DNA of 36,116 bases from Acidimicrobiaceae bacterium (GCA_003155915.1 PMFA01000016.1:2627-38742); one strand, 5' to 3'; counted from the stretch's first letter, positions 8,094 through 16,806 are shown. Notes: generated by a model not told the origin, from the letters alone. Made by a program: numbers and translations.

Positions 8094-9022
8094 GCGACTC
8101 GAAGCATTACCTGTTCGGCCACCAGGCGCAGATGGTCCAAGTCCGACAGATCCAGGACTTGGAGGTACATTCGCTGCGCTCCGGCTTTGGCGAACGACTG
8201 GATCTTCTCAACGACTTCATCGACGGTTCCGGCGAGGCCGTTCGTTCGCAGCTCGCTCACTTCGCGGCCGATTTTCAAAGCTCGTCGCTCGATCTCCGCT
8301 TCATTCTCGCCCACGCACAGAACTTGTGCGGCCGAAAGCATGATCGATTCGCGACCACGTCCGGAATGTTCACAGGCCCCTCGCACCCGCTCGAACTGGG
8401 CCGCCGTATCGTCCAGCGATGAGAAGGGCATATTGAACTCTTGGGCGAACTTGGCGGCCAATTGGGGCGTTCGAACCTTGCCGCCGCCACCGATCAATAC
8501 CGGAGGTCGCGGACTCTGCACCGGTTTGGGGAGGGCCGGGCTCTCAGTCAATTGATAGTGCCTTCCGGCAAATGAAAATGTCTCGCCGAGCGGTGTCTCC
8601 CAGAGACCCGTGATGATCTCCAACTGTTCACTGAGACGTTCGAAGCGCTCCCCCAGTGCGGGGAATTCAATGCCGTAGGCGGCGTGCTCTTGGGCGAACC
8701 ACCCGGTCCCGATACCCAGTTCGACACGCCCACCGCTCATCTCATCCACCTGGGCGACCGAGATGGCCAGTGGTCCGGGGAGTCGAAACGTCGCGGCGCT
8801 CATCAGCGTGCCGAGTCGAATGCTGTCAGTCTCGCGCGCCAGACCGGCCAACGTGATCCACGCGTCGGTCGGCCCCGGCAGTCCCGAGCCCGATCCCATG
8901 CGCACGTAGTGGTCGGAGCGAAAGAAGGCGCCGAAGCCGAGTCGCTCCGATTCTTGGGCGACCCGCAAGAGCTCGTCATAGGTCGCGCCCTGTTGGGGCT
9001 CCGTGAACACTCGTAGTTCCAT
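8090..9022 (-). CDS. LLM class F420-dependent oxidoreductase
   Basis: A luciferase-like monooxygenase-family TIM barrel of 310 residues, a normal length. It opens MELRVFTEPQQGATYDELLRVAQESERLGFGAFFRSDHY, and the conserved LGTLMSAATFRLPG, SGGRVELGIGTGWFAQEHAAYGI and PPVLIGGGG follow. The last two are characteristic of the F420-dependent branch in actinobacteria. It would transfer hydride between reduced or oxidised coenzyme F420 and a small organic substrate in the cytoplasm; the substrate is unknown. The start at 9022 follows AGAGGA. Its TAA shares the palindromic TTAA with the stop of the convergent broken DinB-like gene. Confidence 0.9.
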   Translation of the reverse strand: MELRVFTEPQQGATYDELLRVAQESERLGFGAFFRSDHYVRMGSGSGLPGPTDAWITLAGLARETDSIRLGTLMSAATFRLPGPLAISVAQVDEMSGGRVELGIGTGWFAQEHAAYGIEFPALGERFERLSEQLEIITGLWETPLGETFSFAGRHYQLTESPALPKPVQSPRPPVLIGGGGKVRTPQLAAKFAQEFNMPFSSLDDTAAQFERVRGACEHSGRGRESIMLSAAQVLCVGENEAEIERRALKIGREVSELRTNGLAGTVDEVVEKIQSFAKAGAQRMYLQVLDLSDLDHLRLVAEQVMLRVA

Positions 9023-9143
9023 CCAACGTCCTCTCGATGTCGATCCGTGTCAATGCTAAGCACCGAGCGACTTCCCAGAATCTCGTGCCCGCCACGGCGC
9101 ACGACTTTTCGGAATTCGCAGAGCCTGCGGTAGAGTCCGAATT

Positions 9144-9545
9144 ATGGTTTTCGGTGCTTCAGATTCGAGTGACTCCATGTCCGATCAATCGCCGCATTAC
9201 GGGCAACCCGGCGGTTCGCAGTTCCCGATCACGACCGCGCTCGTCTTCCCCGACCACGAGATCGAACACAGTCTCGGCATGGTTTTCGGAGTCGTCGTGC
9301 GATCAATGGGAATCGCGCGCAACATCGGCGCCGGTTTCAAATCGCTCGCCGGCGGTGAAGTGAAGCAGTACACCCGCCTGGTCGAAGACAGCCGACGTCA
9401 CGCGCTGGACCGGATGATCGAGAACGCCCAGCTCATCGGCGGCGAAGGGATCATCTCGATGCGTTTCGACTCTTCCGAGGTCGGCAATACCTTGACCGAA
9501 ATCGTCGCCTACGGCACGGTGGTTACCTTCCGCAAGACGGCGTAA
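9144..9545 (+). CDS. UPF0145 / YbjQ family protein
   Basis: 133 residues from ATG 9144, or 122 from ATG 9177 (MSDQSPHYGQ). The conserved core is E-H-S-L-G-M-V-F-G-V-V-V-R-S, then AGFKSLAGGEVKQYTRLVEDSRRHALDRM and GEGIISMRFDSSE, the hallmark of the YbjQ (DUF74) family. These small proteins form pentameric alpha/beta assemblies and are annotated as putative heavy-metal-binding, though no function is firmly established. The start is uncertain because neither ATG has a clear ribosome-binding site. It is followed after 7 bases by a single-pass membrane protein and is probably co-transcribed with it. Confidence 0.88.
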   Translation: MVFGASDSSDSMSDQSPHYGQPGGSQFPITTALVFPDHEIEHSLGMVFGVVVRSMGIARNIGAGFKSLAGGEVKQYTRLVEDSRRHALDRMIENAQLIGGEGIISMRFDSSEVGNTLTEIVAYGTVVTFRKTA

Positions 9546-9552
9546 GTAACTG

Positions 9553-9771
9553 ATGGGACTCGTCTGGGCCATCGTCCTGGTCGTGCTGGTCGTCTGCTTT
9601 GTTCTCAGTCTCATCTTGCGTCGCCACGGCGAATCCGACAAGCCGAATCCTGATTGGAAGCGCACCGAGGAGGTCTTCAACGATCCCTCGACGAATCGAG
9701 TGATGCGGGTGTGGCTCGACGCCGCGGGAGATCGCCACTACGTGCCCGAGGGGAAACGTCGCTCCACCTGA
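9553..9771 (+). CDS. Small single-pass membrane protein
   Basis: 72 residues with one strong N-terminal membrane helix (LVWAIVLVVLVVCFVLSLIL, about 3-22), then a basic and polar cytoplasmic tail ending RVWLDAAGDRHYVPEGKRRST. The tail phrase R-V-W-x-D-x-x-G-x-R-x-Y-V is seen in small actinobacterial hypothetical proteins. It starts seven bases after the UPF0145 stop, so the two are likely one transcript and possibly partners. No enzymatic motif is visible. Confidence 0.7.
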   Translation: MGLVWAIVLVVLVVCFVLSLILRRHGESDKPNPDWKRTEEVFNDPSTNRVMRVWLDAAGDRHYVPEGKRRST

Positions 9772-9785
9772 GGATTTCTCCGGCT

Positions 9786-10202
9786 TTACGACTGGGGATC
9801 GAGCAAGCGGCGGATCGTGGGCGGCGCGACCAGTATCCACGCGTCGACGATCAGGTCGCTCAGCGTGTCCCACTGCGGTGAATTCGACTCGTGGTGGCCG
9901 TCGAGGTAGGCGCCGACCCATCCTCGTCCCCCGACGTACGGTGGCCGAAAGTAGCGCTCCGAGTCCTCTTCGATCAGTGACTCCTGCACGCCGACACGGG
10001 CGGCGAAGGTCACCGAGACCCGGTCGTCGTGGTGGTGATCGGACATGGCGACGAAGTTCTTTTTGTCGTCGATGAACCACGACGCCTCGCCATGGCTACG
10101 GCGCTCAATCACGAGTGGCAGATCCATGCAGATCGCCCGCACGCGCTCAGTGGCAATCTCTCCCTCGCGCGTGGGTCGTTGGTCGGGAGTCACACCGGAC
10201 AT
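9786..10202 (-). CDS. MmcQ/YjbR family DNA-binding-like protein
   Basis: 138 residues with the YjbR (DUF419) pattern: an N-terminal helix with V-R-A-I-C-M-D-L-P, then HGEASWFIDDKKNFVAM, then RYFRPPYVGGRGWVGAYLD (about residues 84-102), and a C-terminal helix WDTLSDLIVDAWILVAPPTIRRLL. The family has a double-wing fold and is called DNA-binding-like, but no biochemical role is established. No ribosome-binding site precedes ATG 10202, so it may be translated from a leaderless message. It is convergent with the small membrane protein gene (14 bases apart). Confidence 0.88.
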   Translation of the reverse strand: MSGVTPDQRPTREGEIATERVRAICMDLPLVIERRSHGEASWFIDDKKNFVAMSDHHHDDRVSVTFAARVGVQESLIEEDSERYFRPPYVGGRGWVGAYLDGHHESNSPQWDTLSDLIVDAWILVAPPTIRRLLDPQS

Positions 10203-10283
10203 GACGCGAGCGTAGCGCTGCGTTCATTTCGATTCAGAAGCAATTGGATCGAAAAGGTCTTGAAAGTCTGACCGATTGGGTTT

Positions 10284-11432
10284 TCAGCTGATGCCGCCAC
10301 GCCGACGCTCGGTGGCTCGCCAGGTCCAGCGACCGATTAGCAATAGTGCGGCGAGAAGCAGGATCATGAACAGCAGCGGCCCGGCGATCCGGATCAGCCA
10401 CTCAACGCCAGTGGCGAAGCCGCGGAGGGAGTCGTGCCACGCCTTGTCGATGCCCGTCGCCGGGTGCGCGGGCGTCACGACTTGGTTCCCGGCTTCGCGC
10501 AGCGAGACGGTCAACGTGGCGTAGGTCGTCTCGCTGTTGAGCAGGTTCAGCTGCGCCTGGAGTTGCTCGATCTGGCTCTGAATCGAGTTGAGTTGGTTCT
10601 GCACCGAAAGGATCCCGCCGATGGAATTGGTCCTCGTCATGATCTTCAAGTACTGAGTTCGACTCACCTGCAACGCGTTGATCCGGGCTTGCAGATCCAC
10701 GTACTGCCCCGTGACGTCAGTGGCGGAGGTCACGACCGACGTCGCCACGCCGGCGTGTCGCACTTGGTCGACGAGCATCGTGAAATTGCGCTCGGGAACC
10801 TGCAGGACGATGGAGCCGGTGGAATAGGAATGAGTGGCTTTCGTGCCCATGTGCGACTGCGTGCTGGCGACAAATCCACCGTCGGTCGTGGCGAAATCGG
10901 TGAGTTGCGTCAACGTCGATTGAAAGTGCGTGCCGCCAACGGTCAAATGGATTGTCCCGACTTCCTCCACGCGCAATGAACTGTCCACCGTGCTCGCATT
11001 GGAAGACGATTTGGGAACCTTTACGGATAGTCCCGTCGACGTTGGCGACAAAGTTGCCTGAGCATTCGCGCCAATGGTAAAACCAGTTCCCGTGATCGTC
11101 TCTCCGGACACTCCGTGGGCGACAGTCTTCGCACTGTTCGGCGTAACCACGCCTTGAGCATTAGTGAGAGTTCGATTCTTGCTCGCGCCGCCTTCGGAAT
11201 TGAAGAGTGGCACGGCGACGGCCAGCACCACCACGCACGCAGCGACAGCCAACAGTGTCGATCGAGTTCGACCATTGCGCTGGATGAACGCGCGGATCCG
11301 CGGCGATTCGTCCGAAGCGCCAGAATCGCGTGCCTCATCGAGGATGCTTTCCATTGCGGTATCGGAGATGGCAAAGTCGTCGGCCGCTTCTCGAAGCGCT
11401 CGCTTCATCATCTCTTCGTCAAATGTGGTCAT
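10284..11432 (-). CDS. DUF4349 membrane protein, candidate anti-sigma factor
   Basis: 382 residues. Residues 1-55 are a charged cytoplasmic region (MTTFDEEMMKRALREAADDF). A membrane helix follows near 57-78 (STLLAVAACVVVLAVAVPLF). A Ser/Thr-rich extracellular stretch then leads into a DUF4349 domain (about 195-330) with Y-S-T-G-S-I-V-L-Q-V-P, then DVTGQYVDLQARINALQ and a coiled coil SVQNQLNSIQSQIEQLQAQL, ending TTYATLTVSL. A second membrane helix is near 346-372. The ATG overlaps the ECF sigma factor stop (ATGA) and follows AAGGAG, the usual layout of an anti-sigma gene. The anti-sigma role is inference: the cytoplasmic part does not show a clear zinc-binding anti-sigma (ZAS) motif. Confidence 0.85.
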   Translation of the reverse strand: MTTFDEEMMKRALREAADDFAISDTAMESILDEARDSGASDESPRIRAFIQRNGRTRSTLLAVAACVVVLAVAVPLFNSEGGASKNRTLTNAQGVVTPNSAKTVAHGVSGETITGTGFTIGANAQATLSPTSTGLSVKVPKSSSNASTVDSSLRVEEVGTIHLTVGGTHFQSTLTQLTDFATTDGGFVASTQSHMGTKATHSYSTGSIVLQVPERNFTMLVDQVRHAGVATSVVTSATDVTGQYVDLQARINALQVSRTQYLKIMTRTNSIGGILSVQNQLNSIQSQIEQLQAQLNLLNSETTYATLTVSLREAGNQVVTPAHPATGIDKAWHDSLRGFATGVEWLIRIAGPLLFMILLLAALLLIGRWTWRATERRRGGIS

Positions 11433-11977
11433 GACTGTCTCTCCTTGCGATCATTAATCGAACTCGGCGCTTCGGACTGAAGCGCCGGATGAAGTGCGAG
11501 CCGACGTCGCGCTTCGTTGAGTCGCGACTTGACCGTTCCGGGCTGGCGGCCGATGACGATCGCAATATCGTGCTCGCTCAGATCGGCGTAGTAACGAAGG
11601 ACGACGACGATCCGCAGATGCGCGGGCAAGTCCCTGAGCGCGGTCATCACGTCGTAGGAGAGCGTGACGCGCCCGATGGGGTCCTCGATCATGGCGACGT
11701 CGTCCAGATCGTCATCGGGACGTCGTCGATTACGGTGCGGAATCTCTTTGCGGAGCTTCGAGTTGCAGGTGTTGACCACGACCCGATAAAGCCATGGTTT
11801 GAAACTCGAGCCCGTTGCCAAGGAATCACGGAACTTCCACGCCCGCAGGAACGACTCCTGCACGGCGTCCTCGGCGTCTGGTCGGTTACCCAGGATCAGG
11901 TACGCCGTCCGCACCGAACTCGCGTAGCCGTCCTCGAGCCAGGTCTGAAGTTCGTCGACGTCGACCGCGTCACTCAC
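11429..11977 (-). CDS. ECF RNA polymerase sigma factor (SigE-like)
   Basis: 182 residues, GTG start at 11977. Region 2 shows RTAYLILGNRPDAEDAVQES (D-A-E-D-A-V-Q-E-S, about 24-42), then FLRAWKF and FKPWLYRVVVNTCNSKLRKE. Region 4 shows LPAHLRIVVVLRYYADLSEHDIAIVIGRQPGTVKSRLNEARRRL (about 117-160). It redirects RNA polymerase to a stress regulon. The downstream overlapping DUF4349 membrane protein is a candidate anti-sigma factor. The linker between regions 2 and 4 is rich in Arg and Asp and variable. A palindrome 40-50 bases upstream may mark its promoter region. Which promoters it reads cannot be told from here. Confidence 0.92.
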   Translation of the reverse strand: MSDAVDVDELQTWLEDGYASSVRTAYLILGNRPDAEDAVQESFLRAWKFRDSLATGSSFKPWLYRVVVNTCNSKLRKEIPHRNRRRPDDDLDDVAMIEDPIGRVTLSYDVMTALRDLPAHLRIVVVLRYYADLSEHDIAIVIGRQPGTVKSRLNEARRRLALHPALQSEAPSSINDRKERQS

Positions 11978-12016
11978 CTACGTAATGCACCGGTGTCGTC
12001 GATTCGCGCATATCTG

Positions 12017-12028
12017 TACACATGTGTA
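12017..12028. promoter_or_regulatory. Perfect 12-bp palindrome upstream of the ECF sigma gene
   Basis: TACACATGTGTA is an exact palindrome centred about 45 bases upstream of the sigma factor start. It resembles a dimeric-regulator half-site pair. A second short hairpin, GAACCTT/AAGGTTC (12038-12044 with 12049-12055), lies next to it; that one could be the end of the VOC transcript. No T-tract follows. Confidence 0.35.
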
Positions 12029-12131
12029 GAGACTCCGGAACCTTCGGAAAGGTTCGCGGTTTCTCAACTTCTCTTGAAACGTCGCCTTCGACCCAAAGGC
12101 CGTCGTTCCAGAGAACTCGGAACTCTCTTCG

Positions 12132-12503
12132 TCAATCAGGGATGAGCGTCGTGATGCAAAACGGGTGACCCACGGGGTCGAGGAAGACTCGCCAGCGATC
12201 GCGCTCTGGCTGTTCCGGCGCCAAAGTGGCGCCGGCCGCGAGAGCGGCCGCTTCGCCAGTGTCGAGATTGGCGACGGAGAAGTCGAGGTGGACATGGGAC
12301 GGAATCTCACCCGAGGGCCACGTCGAGGGCTTGAATCCCTCGACGCGCTGCATCGTGAGCCAGAGGTTGTCCAGTTGGATCGTCGAGAAGTCATCGGACT
12401 CAAAGGTGATCTCCTTCTCGAGCAGCGCCGAATAGAACAGCGCCAATTCGTGAGGGTCGGGACAGTTCAGCGATACGGCACCCAGTTTGGAAATCTCTCC
12501 CAC
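12132..12503 (-). CDS. VOC family (glyoxalase-like) protein
   Basis: 123 residues, about the length of a single vicinal-oxygen-chelate unit. It opens ISKLGAVSLNCPDPHELALFYSALL, the phrase typical of actinobacterial glyoxalase-like proteins. HVHLDFSVANLDTGEAAALAAGATL gives the second beta-alpha-beta element, and DPVGHPFCITTLIPD the usual terminal strand with D-P-x-G-H-P-F-C. The family binds metal and includes isomerases, ring-cleaving dioxygenases and antibiotic-resistance proteins. The substrate is not deducible. It stands alone between the sigma gene and the desaturase. Confidence 0.88.
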   Translation of the reverse strand: MGEISKLGAVSLNCPDPHELALFYSALLEKEITFESDDFSTIQLDNLWLTMQRVEGFKPSTWPSGEIPSHVHLDFSVANLDTGEAAALAAGATLAPEQPERDRWRVFLDPVGHPFCITTLIPD

Positions 12504-12604
12504 ATTGACTCCTTTATGTCGTTGGTCATCGCATTCTTACCTCGTCGCGGTGACATTGCCCGGGCCAGATTGGAAATGGCGATGTGACGACGGAAACGAC
12601 AGGT

Positions 12605-13567
12605 TCAGGACTGCGACGAACGAGAGAGCGCGGTGGCGCTGCGCCAGAGTTGGAAGTAGTTCTCGAACGTGATGTCGGCCGTCACGTAGCCCGCCGATTG
12701 GAGTTCGCGGTGATAGGCCGGCAGGTTGTGCCACGGCACGCCCATGTCGACGTGGTGGGCCAGGTGCCAACCGGTGTTGTAGGGGACGAACCAGAAACGG
12801 GCGAGCAGGTGCTGGCGCACGTTGTGAGTAGTGAGGCGCCGGTCGTCGCTCTTGAGCATCCCGCCGTGTTCGGCGATCGCGCGAAGCCGATTGAGTACTC
12901 GCCACTGGGTCATCCACGGCAGCCACCAGAAGAGCAGATACGACCACCACGCCCCGGTACCCAACCAGAACAGTCCGAACAGGACCGCCTGGACGGCGAG
13001 GATCGAGGAGGCGATACGTCGACTCTGGGCTTTGGTCGTCGCCATGACGATGGACTTGAAGTTCTTGTAGCCCGAGATGCCGGCGGCGTCGCGCAGCAGT
13101 CGTCGTCGTAGGTCACTCGGACCGCAGGGATAGCCACTGTAAAAGGCCATGTCGGGCTCTTCCGGACCGAACTCCTCGCGGTGGTGGGCGAAGTGCGCGC
13201 GCCGGTAGATCGAGATCGGCACCATCGCCGGATAGGCGATGAACCATTTACCCACGAAGTCATTGGCCCGCTTGTTGGTGAAGAGGAGCTTGTGGGCTGA
13301 CTCGTGCATCAGGATCGCGAATCGCGCGTGCATCGGTCCCATGAGAATGAACACGGCGACCGCGACGAAGGGGCCGAAGCGTACGCCCACGTACGCCAGT
13401 GCCGCGGTCCAGAGCCAGACAAACGTGACCGCCCGGACGTTGCGCCAGTTCTCGATGTGTCGGTAGTTCTTGCGCAACTCGGGAATGGCCATGCCGTTCA
13501 CGAGAAGACGATCCGTCGGCAGTACGTCCGGCAGCTCTTCGGGGCTCGGGACGAGATCGATCGACAT
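12605..13567 (-). CDS. Membrane fatty acid desaturase
   Basis: 320 residues from ATG 13567 (MSIDLVPSPEELPDV); a longer version from 13579 adds four residues and is less likely. The three histidine boxes that hold the di-iron centre are present: HESAH (residues 88-92), HFAHH (125-129) and HLAHH near residue 270. Hydrophobic segments (about 45-80, 105-122 and 190-225) fit the four-helix topology of membrane desaturases. It would introduce a double bond into acyl chains in the cytoplasmic membrane, using reducing power from an electron carrier not encoded here. Sequence character (MHESAHKLLFTNKRANDFVG) is close to the FADS-like family of soil and freshwater actinobacteria. The substrate is unknown. 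Confidence 0.92.
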   Translation of the reverse strand: MSIDLVPSPEELPDVLPTDRLLVNGMAIPELRKNYRHIENWRNVRAVTFVWLWTAALAYVGVRFGPFVAVAVFILMGPMHARFAILMHESAHKLLFTNKRANDFVGKWFIAYPAMVPISIYRRAHFAHHREEFGPEEPDMAFYSGYPCGPSDLRRRLLRDAAGISGYKNFKSIVMATTKAQSRRIASSILAVQAVLFGLFWLGTGAWWSYLLFWWLPWMTQWRVLNRLRAIAEHGGMLKSDDRRLTTHNVRQHLLARFWFVPYNTGWHLAHHVDMGVPWHNLPAYHRELQSAGYVTADITFENYFQLWRSATALSRSSQS

Positions 13568-13602
13568 GGGCCCCATCATAAGTTCGCGACGGGTTCAATT
13601 CC

Positions 13603-14724
13603 TTGACGACCCCGGACAGCGAATTGTCGGCCAGCCGGGAGCCACGAACCTTCGATTTTCAAGACACCCGTAAGGTTTGGAAAGGCTACGACGAGGGGAC
13701 GGTCCTGATCAAGAAACTCATCCGTCGCTTCGACGCCTACCAACGAGGTCATTCGACGGCCGCCTTTACGATCGGCGTCGTCAAGAAGTACGTCGAGGAC
13801 CGCGGCCCGAACCTCGCCGCTCTCCTCGCCTACTACGGCGTGCTCTCGGTCTTTCCTCTGCTGCTGGTCCTCTTCACGGTGCTCGGTCTGCTCTTCAGCC
13901 ACGACCCGGGACTCCAGCACCGGGTGATCCATTCCGCGCTCTCCCAGTTCCCCGTGGTCGGCAAACAACTCGACGGTCACGACGGCATCACCGAACTTAG
14001 AGAGAAGGGCCTCGGTCTCGCTCTTGGTCTCGTGACCCTATTCTGGGGTTCGATCGGGGTGACCCGAGCCGGACAACGCGCCATGGCCGACGTGTGGAAC
14101 GTGCCGCAGCTCAACCGGCCGCACTCCGTGCGACGCATCGGGCGAAGTGTCGAGTTCCTCGGCGTCTTGGTGCTCGACGTGGTGCTCTCAACGGTCCTGG
14201 CCGGACTCGTCACCTTCGACCCGCACGCCGTCTGGATCCAGACACTCGCGGTCATCGTGGGGCTCGCCATCAACGTCGCGCTGTTCCTGTTGGGTTTTCG
14301 AATTCTCACGCCGAACTCGATTGCCACCAAGACGTTGCTCACGGGCGCGGTCATCGCCGCGCTGGGATGGAATGCGCTGCAGTACCTCGGCACGTGGCTC
14401 GTCGGCCACGAACTTCGCCACGCGAGCCAACTCTACGGTTACTTCGCGAGCATCTTGGGACTCGTGTTCTTCCTCTACCTCGCGGCCGAGATCACGTTGA
14501 TCGCCGCCGAGATCAACGTCGTGAAGTCACGCCACCTGTATCCCAGGAGCTTGCAGCCACCCTTCACGTCGGCCGACGAGGCCGTCCTCACGGCGATTGC
14601 CCGTCAGAGCCAGCGCTCCGCGGCACAGAACGTTCGAGTCGAGTTTGATCGGTCAGGAAAACAGGTCCTCGAATCGGATTCATCGAATGAACTGGACGCG
14701 ACACCGTGGAGCGATGAGACGTAG
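13603..14724 (+). CDS. YihY/virulence factor BrkB family membrane protein
   Basis: About 373 residues, divergent from the desaturase with only 35 bases between. The YihY pattern begins near residue 50 with AAFTIGVVKKYVEDRGPNLAALLAYYGVLSVFPLLLVLFTVLG and ends with a domain containing FLYLAAEITLIAAEINVVKSR. Six or so membrane helices lie between residues 65 and 315, with a polar C-terminal tail. The family was once called RNase BN, but that assignment was withdrawn; its role is uncertain and transport is proposed. The start is a TTG at 13603, so the N-terminus may be shorter. Whether the neighbouring desaturase is functionally related is unknown. Confidence 0.9.
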   Translation: MTTPDSELSASREPRTFDFQDTRKVWKGYDEGTVLIKKLIRRFDAYQRGHSTAAFTIGVVKKYVEDRGPNLAALLAYYGVLSVFPLLLVLFTVLGLLFSHDPGLQHRVIHSALSQFPVVGKQLDGHDGITELREKGLGLALGLVTLFWGSIGVTRAGQRAMADVWNVPQLNRPHSVRRIGRSVEFLGVLVLDVVLSTVLAGLVTFDPHAVWIQTLAVIVGLAINVALFLLGFRILTPNSIATKTLLTGAVIAALGWNALQYLGTWLVGHELRHASQLYGYFASILGLVFFLYLAAEITLIAAEINVVKSRHLYPRSLQPPFTSADEAVLTAIARQSQRSAAQNVRVEFDRSGKQVLESDSSNELDATPWSDET

Positions 14725-14741
14725 CCGTCGCGTCGGCGAGT

Positions 14742-15122
14742 TCAGGTTCTTGGTGCGCTGACGAGGGGCGGCGTGAGGACGTCGAGCGGATCGTCGAGGC
14801 CCACGCTCGCCGCCACGTAGTTGCGCTTGGCCCAGGTCCGAGGTACTGCCTTCAGTTCACCGTGCAGGTCGAGGCGCTCCTGCTTAGCGATCATGGTGAA
14901 GGCGATCACGGCGATGATCAGTCCCGAGGCGACGAAGACGAAGCCCAAGGAGTAGGACATCAGCGTTTGCACGCAGGACGAATCGAGCCCGGAATGACTG
15001 GCGGCACCCGTGGCACCGCTGGTCGTGCAGGTACCGACTTGGGAGTGCGCTCGAGCAAGCGTCCATATCCCGAAGGCCATCAACGCGAGGCCGAGGCCAA
15101 TTACGACTTTCCTGATCGTCAT
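14742..15122 (-). CDS. Small membrane protein, two membrane helices
   Basis: 126 residues from ATG 15122, chosen because GGGAGGG precedes it at good spacing; the frame extending to 15272 has no such site. A first helix (about 5-20, VVIGLGLALMAFGIW) and a second (about 58-80, SLGFVFVASGLIIAVIAFTMI) flank a Cys-containing Ser/Gly-rich loop, with two cysteines (in TCTTSG and SSCVQ) that might form a disulfide outside the membrane. The cytoplasmic tail ends LDDPLDVLTPPLVSAPRT. I do not recognise the family and no enzyme motif is visible. Confidence 0.7.
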   Translation of the reverse strand: MTIRKVVIGLGLALMAFGIWTLARAHSQVGTCTTSGATGAASHSGLDSSCVQTLMSYSLGFVFVASGLIIAVIAFTMIAKQERLDLHGELKAVPRTWAKRNYVAASVGLDDPLDVLTPPLVSAPRT

Positions 15123-15366
15123 ATGGCCCTCCCTTGCCAGGTCCATAAGTAGGCAGATGTTGCCGACTTCACACTTCTGGTCGGAACTGCGTCTCCCCGT
15201 GCCCATTCGCTTTTCGATCGCCCCCGACCAGGGTGAACGCGCGTAGACACCACAGTACGAAGCGTGACGCAACTCTCAGTAGAGGAAAAGACAATTGGTA
15301 GACAATTAACGACGAGTTATTCAGTTCTTCGACTGCGAAAGGATCGGCCCCACCGGCTGACGTCGG

Positions 15367-16239
15367 TTATTGACCGGTGTTCGTGAGTTCCGCTGAAGCG
15401 TCCCATAGCCGTCGCGCCACGTCAGCGTCCATCGCTCGCTTCGATGTTTTGTGGATGACCGGGTAGCCCCGCAGGTGCCCGATTCCGTCCGGACCCACGT
15501 AGCTGCCACCGGGAATGTCCTGGGTCGCGGCATAGAGCGTCGGCAGCGCGCCCTTCTGCGCGTCGTTGCAGAGACGCTGGGACAGGGAGTTCACCAATCC
15601 GTTCACGCCATGGACGTGAGCGACCAGATTGGTCCTCGCGATCCCCGGATGGGCCGCGACAGCCCGAACCGCACTCCCCTTCTCGCTCAGTCGGCCTTGC
15701 AGTTCGAGCGTGAACAAGAGATTGGCCAACTTCGAGTCCTGATAGGCCGTCATCGCGTTGTAGGGCCGAGAATCGAAGTGAAGATCCTCCAAGTGGATCC
15801 GGCCGCGCCGATGGAGGATCGAGGACACCGTGACGACCCGGTCGGTGATGAAAGGCAACAACAGGTTCGTCAGCGCGAACGGCCCGAGGTGATTCGTGCC
15901 CATATGAAGTTCGAAGTCGTCGATCGTGCGAAAGGCCGGCGCCATCATGATGCCCGCGTTGTTGATCAAGACGTCAAGTTCGCCGGTCCATTCAGCGGCG
16001 AAAGCGCGAATCGACTCCAAGTCGGCCAGATTGAGCGGGCGAACTTCGTAGTCGCCGACGAAGTCCTGGGCGACGTCGCGACCCTTGTCGACGTCGCGGA
16101 CGGCCAGGATCACCCTGGCGCCATGGGCGCACAGCTCGCGTGCGGCAACAAGTCCGATTCCGCTCGAGGCGCCGGTGACGATGATCGTGCGCCCCGCGAG
16201 ATTCGGCAGGTCCTTCGCCGTCCACTTCTTCTTGGCCAT
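15367..16239 (-). CDS. Short-chain dehydrogenase/reductase (retinol dehydrogenase-like)
   Basis: 290 residues, an extended classical SDR. The dinucleotide-binding motif TGASSGIG is at about 22-29, NNAG at about 91-94, the catalytic serines at VTVSS, and the catalytic Tyr/Lys pair AYQDSK is near residues 155-160. The general look (LAGRTIIVTGASSGIGLVAARELCAHGARV and D-V-L-I-N-N-A-G-I-M) is close to the retinol dehydrogenase and light-dependent protochlorophyllide reductase group. Oxidation or reduction of a lipophilic alcohol or carbonyl with NAD(P) is likely; the substrate is unknown. The C-terminus includes a KTSKRAMDADVARRLWD helix usual in the group. It is divergent from the DGPF gene. Confidence 0.92.
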   Translation of the reverse strand: MAKKKWTAKDLPNLAGRTIIVTGASSGIGLVAARELCAHGARVILAVRDVDKGRDVAQDFVGDYEVRPLNLADLESIRAFAAEWTGELDVLINNAGIMMAPAFRTIDDFELHMGTNHLGPFALTNLLLPFITDRVVTVSSILHRRGRIHLEDLHFDSRPYNAMTAYQDSKLANLLFTLELQGRLSEKGSAVRAVAAHPGIARTNLVAHVHGVNGLVNSLSQRLCNDAQKGALPTLYAATQDIPGGSYVGPDGIGHLRGYPVIHKTSKRAMDADVARRLWDASAELTNTGQ

Positions 16240-16458
16240 AACTCAGTCCGCTCATCTCTAGGAGTTTGTTCAACTTAACGGTGCGGGCTCGCCGCCAAAA
16301 CCGCAGCGTCGGTATGGTGATTTCGTGGTGATCGGCGCCGTCGGCCGGTTGAGGTGAGAACATTCTTCATCGATCAAACAGTTGTTGTCGATTCGGCGCC
16401 AACCGCCACGTCGATGACGGTGAGAGGTTCAATCGGGACCTCATCGGAAGGAGCAGTC

Positions 16459-16806
16459 ATGGCGCAGTATCTGGTACTGATTTATGAGAACGAGGAGTCG
16501 TGGGCCAACGTGGACGAGGCGACCTACGGTCGAATCCACGCCGAACACAACGACTTCGGGAAGAAGCACGGCGCGTCGCTGCGCGGCGGTAACGCGCTGG
16601 AACCGTCGATGACCGCGACGTCGATTCGAAAGAATGCCTCGGGAGAGCCCGTCACGACCGACGGGCCCTTCGCGGAAACGAAGGAAGCGATTGGCGGGTA
16701 CTACGTCATCGAGGCCGACGACCTCGACGCCGCCCTCGCCATCGCCCAGGAAGTACCGGCCAAGTTTGGCGGCGTTGAAGTTCGACCGATTCGAGTGATG
16801 GACTGA
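16459..16806 (+). CDS. DGPF-domain (YCII-related) protein
   Basis: 115 residues from ATG 16459, chosen because GGAAGGAG precedes it; a longer frame from 16354 has no support. It opens MAQYLVLIYENEESW and contains V-T-T-D-G-P-F-A-E-T-K-E-A-I-G-G-Y-Y (about 66-83), the DGPF signature of YCII-like proteins, ending RPIRVMD. Next comes an ECF42-type sigma factor. This two-gene unit is well known in actinobacteria, where the DGPF protein accompanies the sigma factor in place of an anti-sigma. Its mechanism is not understood. Confidence 0.93.
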   Translation: MAQYLVLIYENEESWANVDEATYGRIHAEHNDFGKKHGASLRGGNALEPSMTATSIRKNASGEPVTTDGPFAETKEAIGGYYVIEADDLDAALAIAQEVPAKFGGVEVRPIRVMD

